From NCBI GenBank assembly GCA_002689655.1, contig NZHC01000076.1:124001-188000 (forward strand): DNA of 64,000 bases, written 5' to 3'. A program made the translations under genes and the position numbers. A model generated the notes under the pieces. That model had not been told where the DNA came from and ran no database searches. It was given only the letters and a program-made list of their open reading frames with translations. This document shows, in pieces, positions 63,901 through 64,000 of the stretch (position 1 is the first letter of the stretch; the number at the start of each line of letters is the position of its first letter). Origin of the DNA: Rhodopirellula sp. Its GTDB lineage: Bacteria > Planctomycetota > Planctomycetia > Pirellulales > Pirellulaceae.

Positions 63901-64000
63901 ATGCGGTTCATTCACGTGGCTTGTTTTGATGACTGGCGATCAGAAGCGCGAGCGCTGTTGTCTGATGAAGTCGCCCCCAATCAGGTTCACTGGTCACCTG
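63901..64000 (+). CDS. Start of DUF4130/UdgX-type partner protein (3' end outside window)
   Basis: Not in the ORF track because it runs off the window. From ATG 63901 it reads MRFIHVACFDDWRSEARALL, then SDEVAPNQVHWSP. The pattern W-R-x-x-AR-x-LL-x-x-x-V-x-P-x-x-V-x-W is that of the protein that accompanies the radical SAM gene (TIGR03915/DUF4130), often fused to a uracil-DNA glycosylase domain. Only 33 residues are visible, so the assignment relies strongly on context. It begins 7 bp after the radical SAM stop. Confidence 0.6.
   Translation, partial: MRFIHVACFDDWRSEARALLSDEVAPNQVHWSP

Overview
The window looks like a chromosomal segment of a planctomycete, most likely Pirellulales-like. The evidence is family content: a sulfatase fused to an esterase, giant secreted PQQ-like and cytochrome/cupredoxin proteins, a TAT-exported Gfo/Idh/MocA oxidoreductase, a DUF4159/MoxR/DUF58/BatA block, and a planctomycete-style tRNA-adjacent integrase. 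G+C looks close to 50 percent by eye. There is no rRNA, CRISPR array or intact transposon.

Layout. 1-7.6 kb: a sulfatase/esterase fusion cut by the window edge, miaA, an ABC ATPase with a large membrane lipoprotein, and a small L7/L12-CTD-like protein. 7.6-10.4 kb: a tRNA-Asp gene carrying a truncated tyrosine integrase that is joined antisense to a zinc-ribbon membrane protein, a decayed integrative element. 10.5-13.2 kb: a probable metal (zinc) homeostasis locus with two lipoproteins (one extremely His-rich), a ZnuA-like protein and a MerC-family protein. The two arms are divergent around three copies of ATGCA-N6-TTGCA. 13.2-19.1 kb: small proteins, HtrA, and a NtrB/NtrC-type two-component pair. 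19.2-22.4 kb: ergothioneine genes egtD and egtB, each followed by a DUF427 gene. 22.5-29 kb: a probable operon of a DinB protein, a HEAT-like protein, an 85-residue helical protein and a 1316-residue FtsK/EssC-like ATPase. This is the best candidate for an undescribed system.

29.4-34 kb: a LemA-like protein, a carboxylesterase, a broken msrA, recJ and rpmG (the last is missing from the ORF track). 34-41 kb: a DUF4159 protein divergent from MoxR, DUF58 and BatA-like genes; the two start codons overlap. 41.5-45.3 kb: an RND/MMPL exporter that ends in a terminator shared with the next operon. 45.4-51.6 kb: a sialic acid (N-acetylneuraminate) catabolic operon with nanA, a kelch-Na+/solute symporter fusion and an AGE-family epimerase, followed by a Gfo/Idh/MocA oxidoreductase. 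51.6-53.3 kb: a DNA methyltransferase fused to a GIY-YIG-like domain. 53.5-62.2 kb: three secreted proteins (PQQ propeller, hypothetical, cytochrome-propeller-cupredoxin). 62.6-64 kb: a radical SAM protein followed by the start of its partner, probably a DUF4130/uracil-DNA-glycosylase-like protein.

A recurring feature is short, nearly perfect tandem duplications. In genes the units are multiples of three (15, 18, 21 and 24 bp); in one noncoding gap they are 16 and 11 bp. All assignments are by reading motifs and known family architecture; no database search was run.
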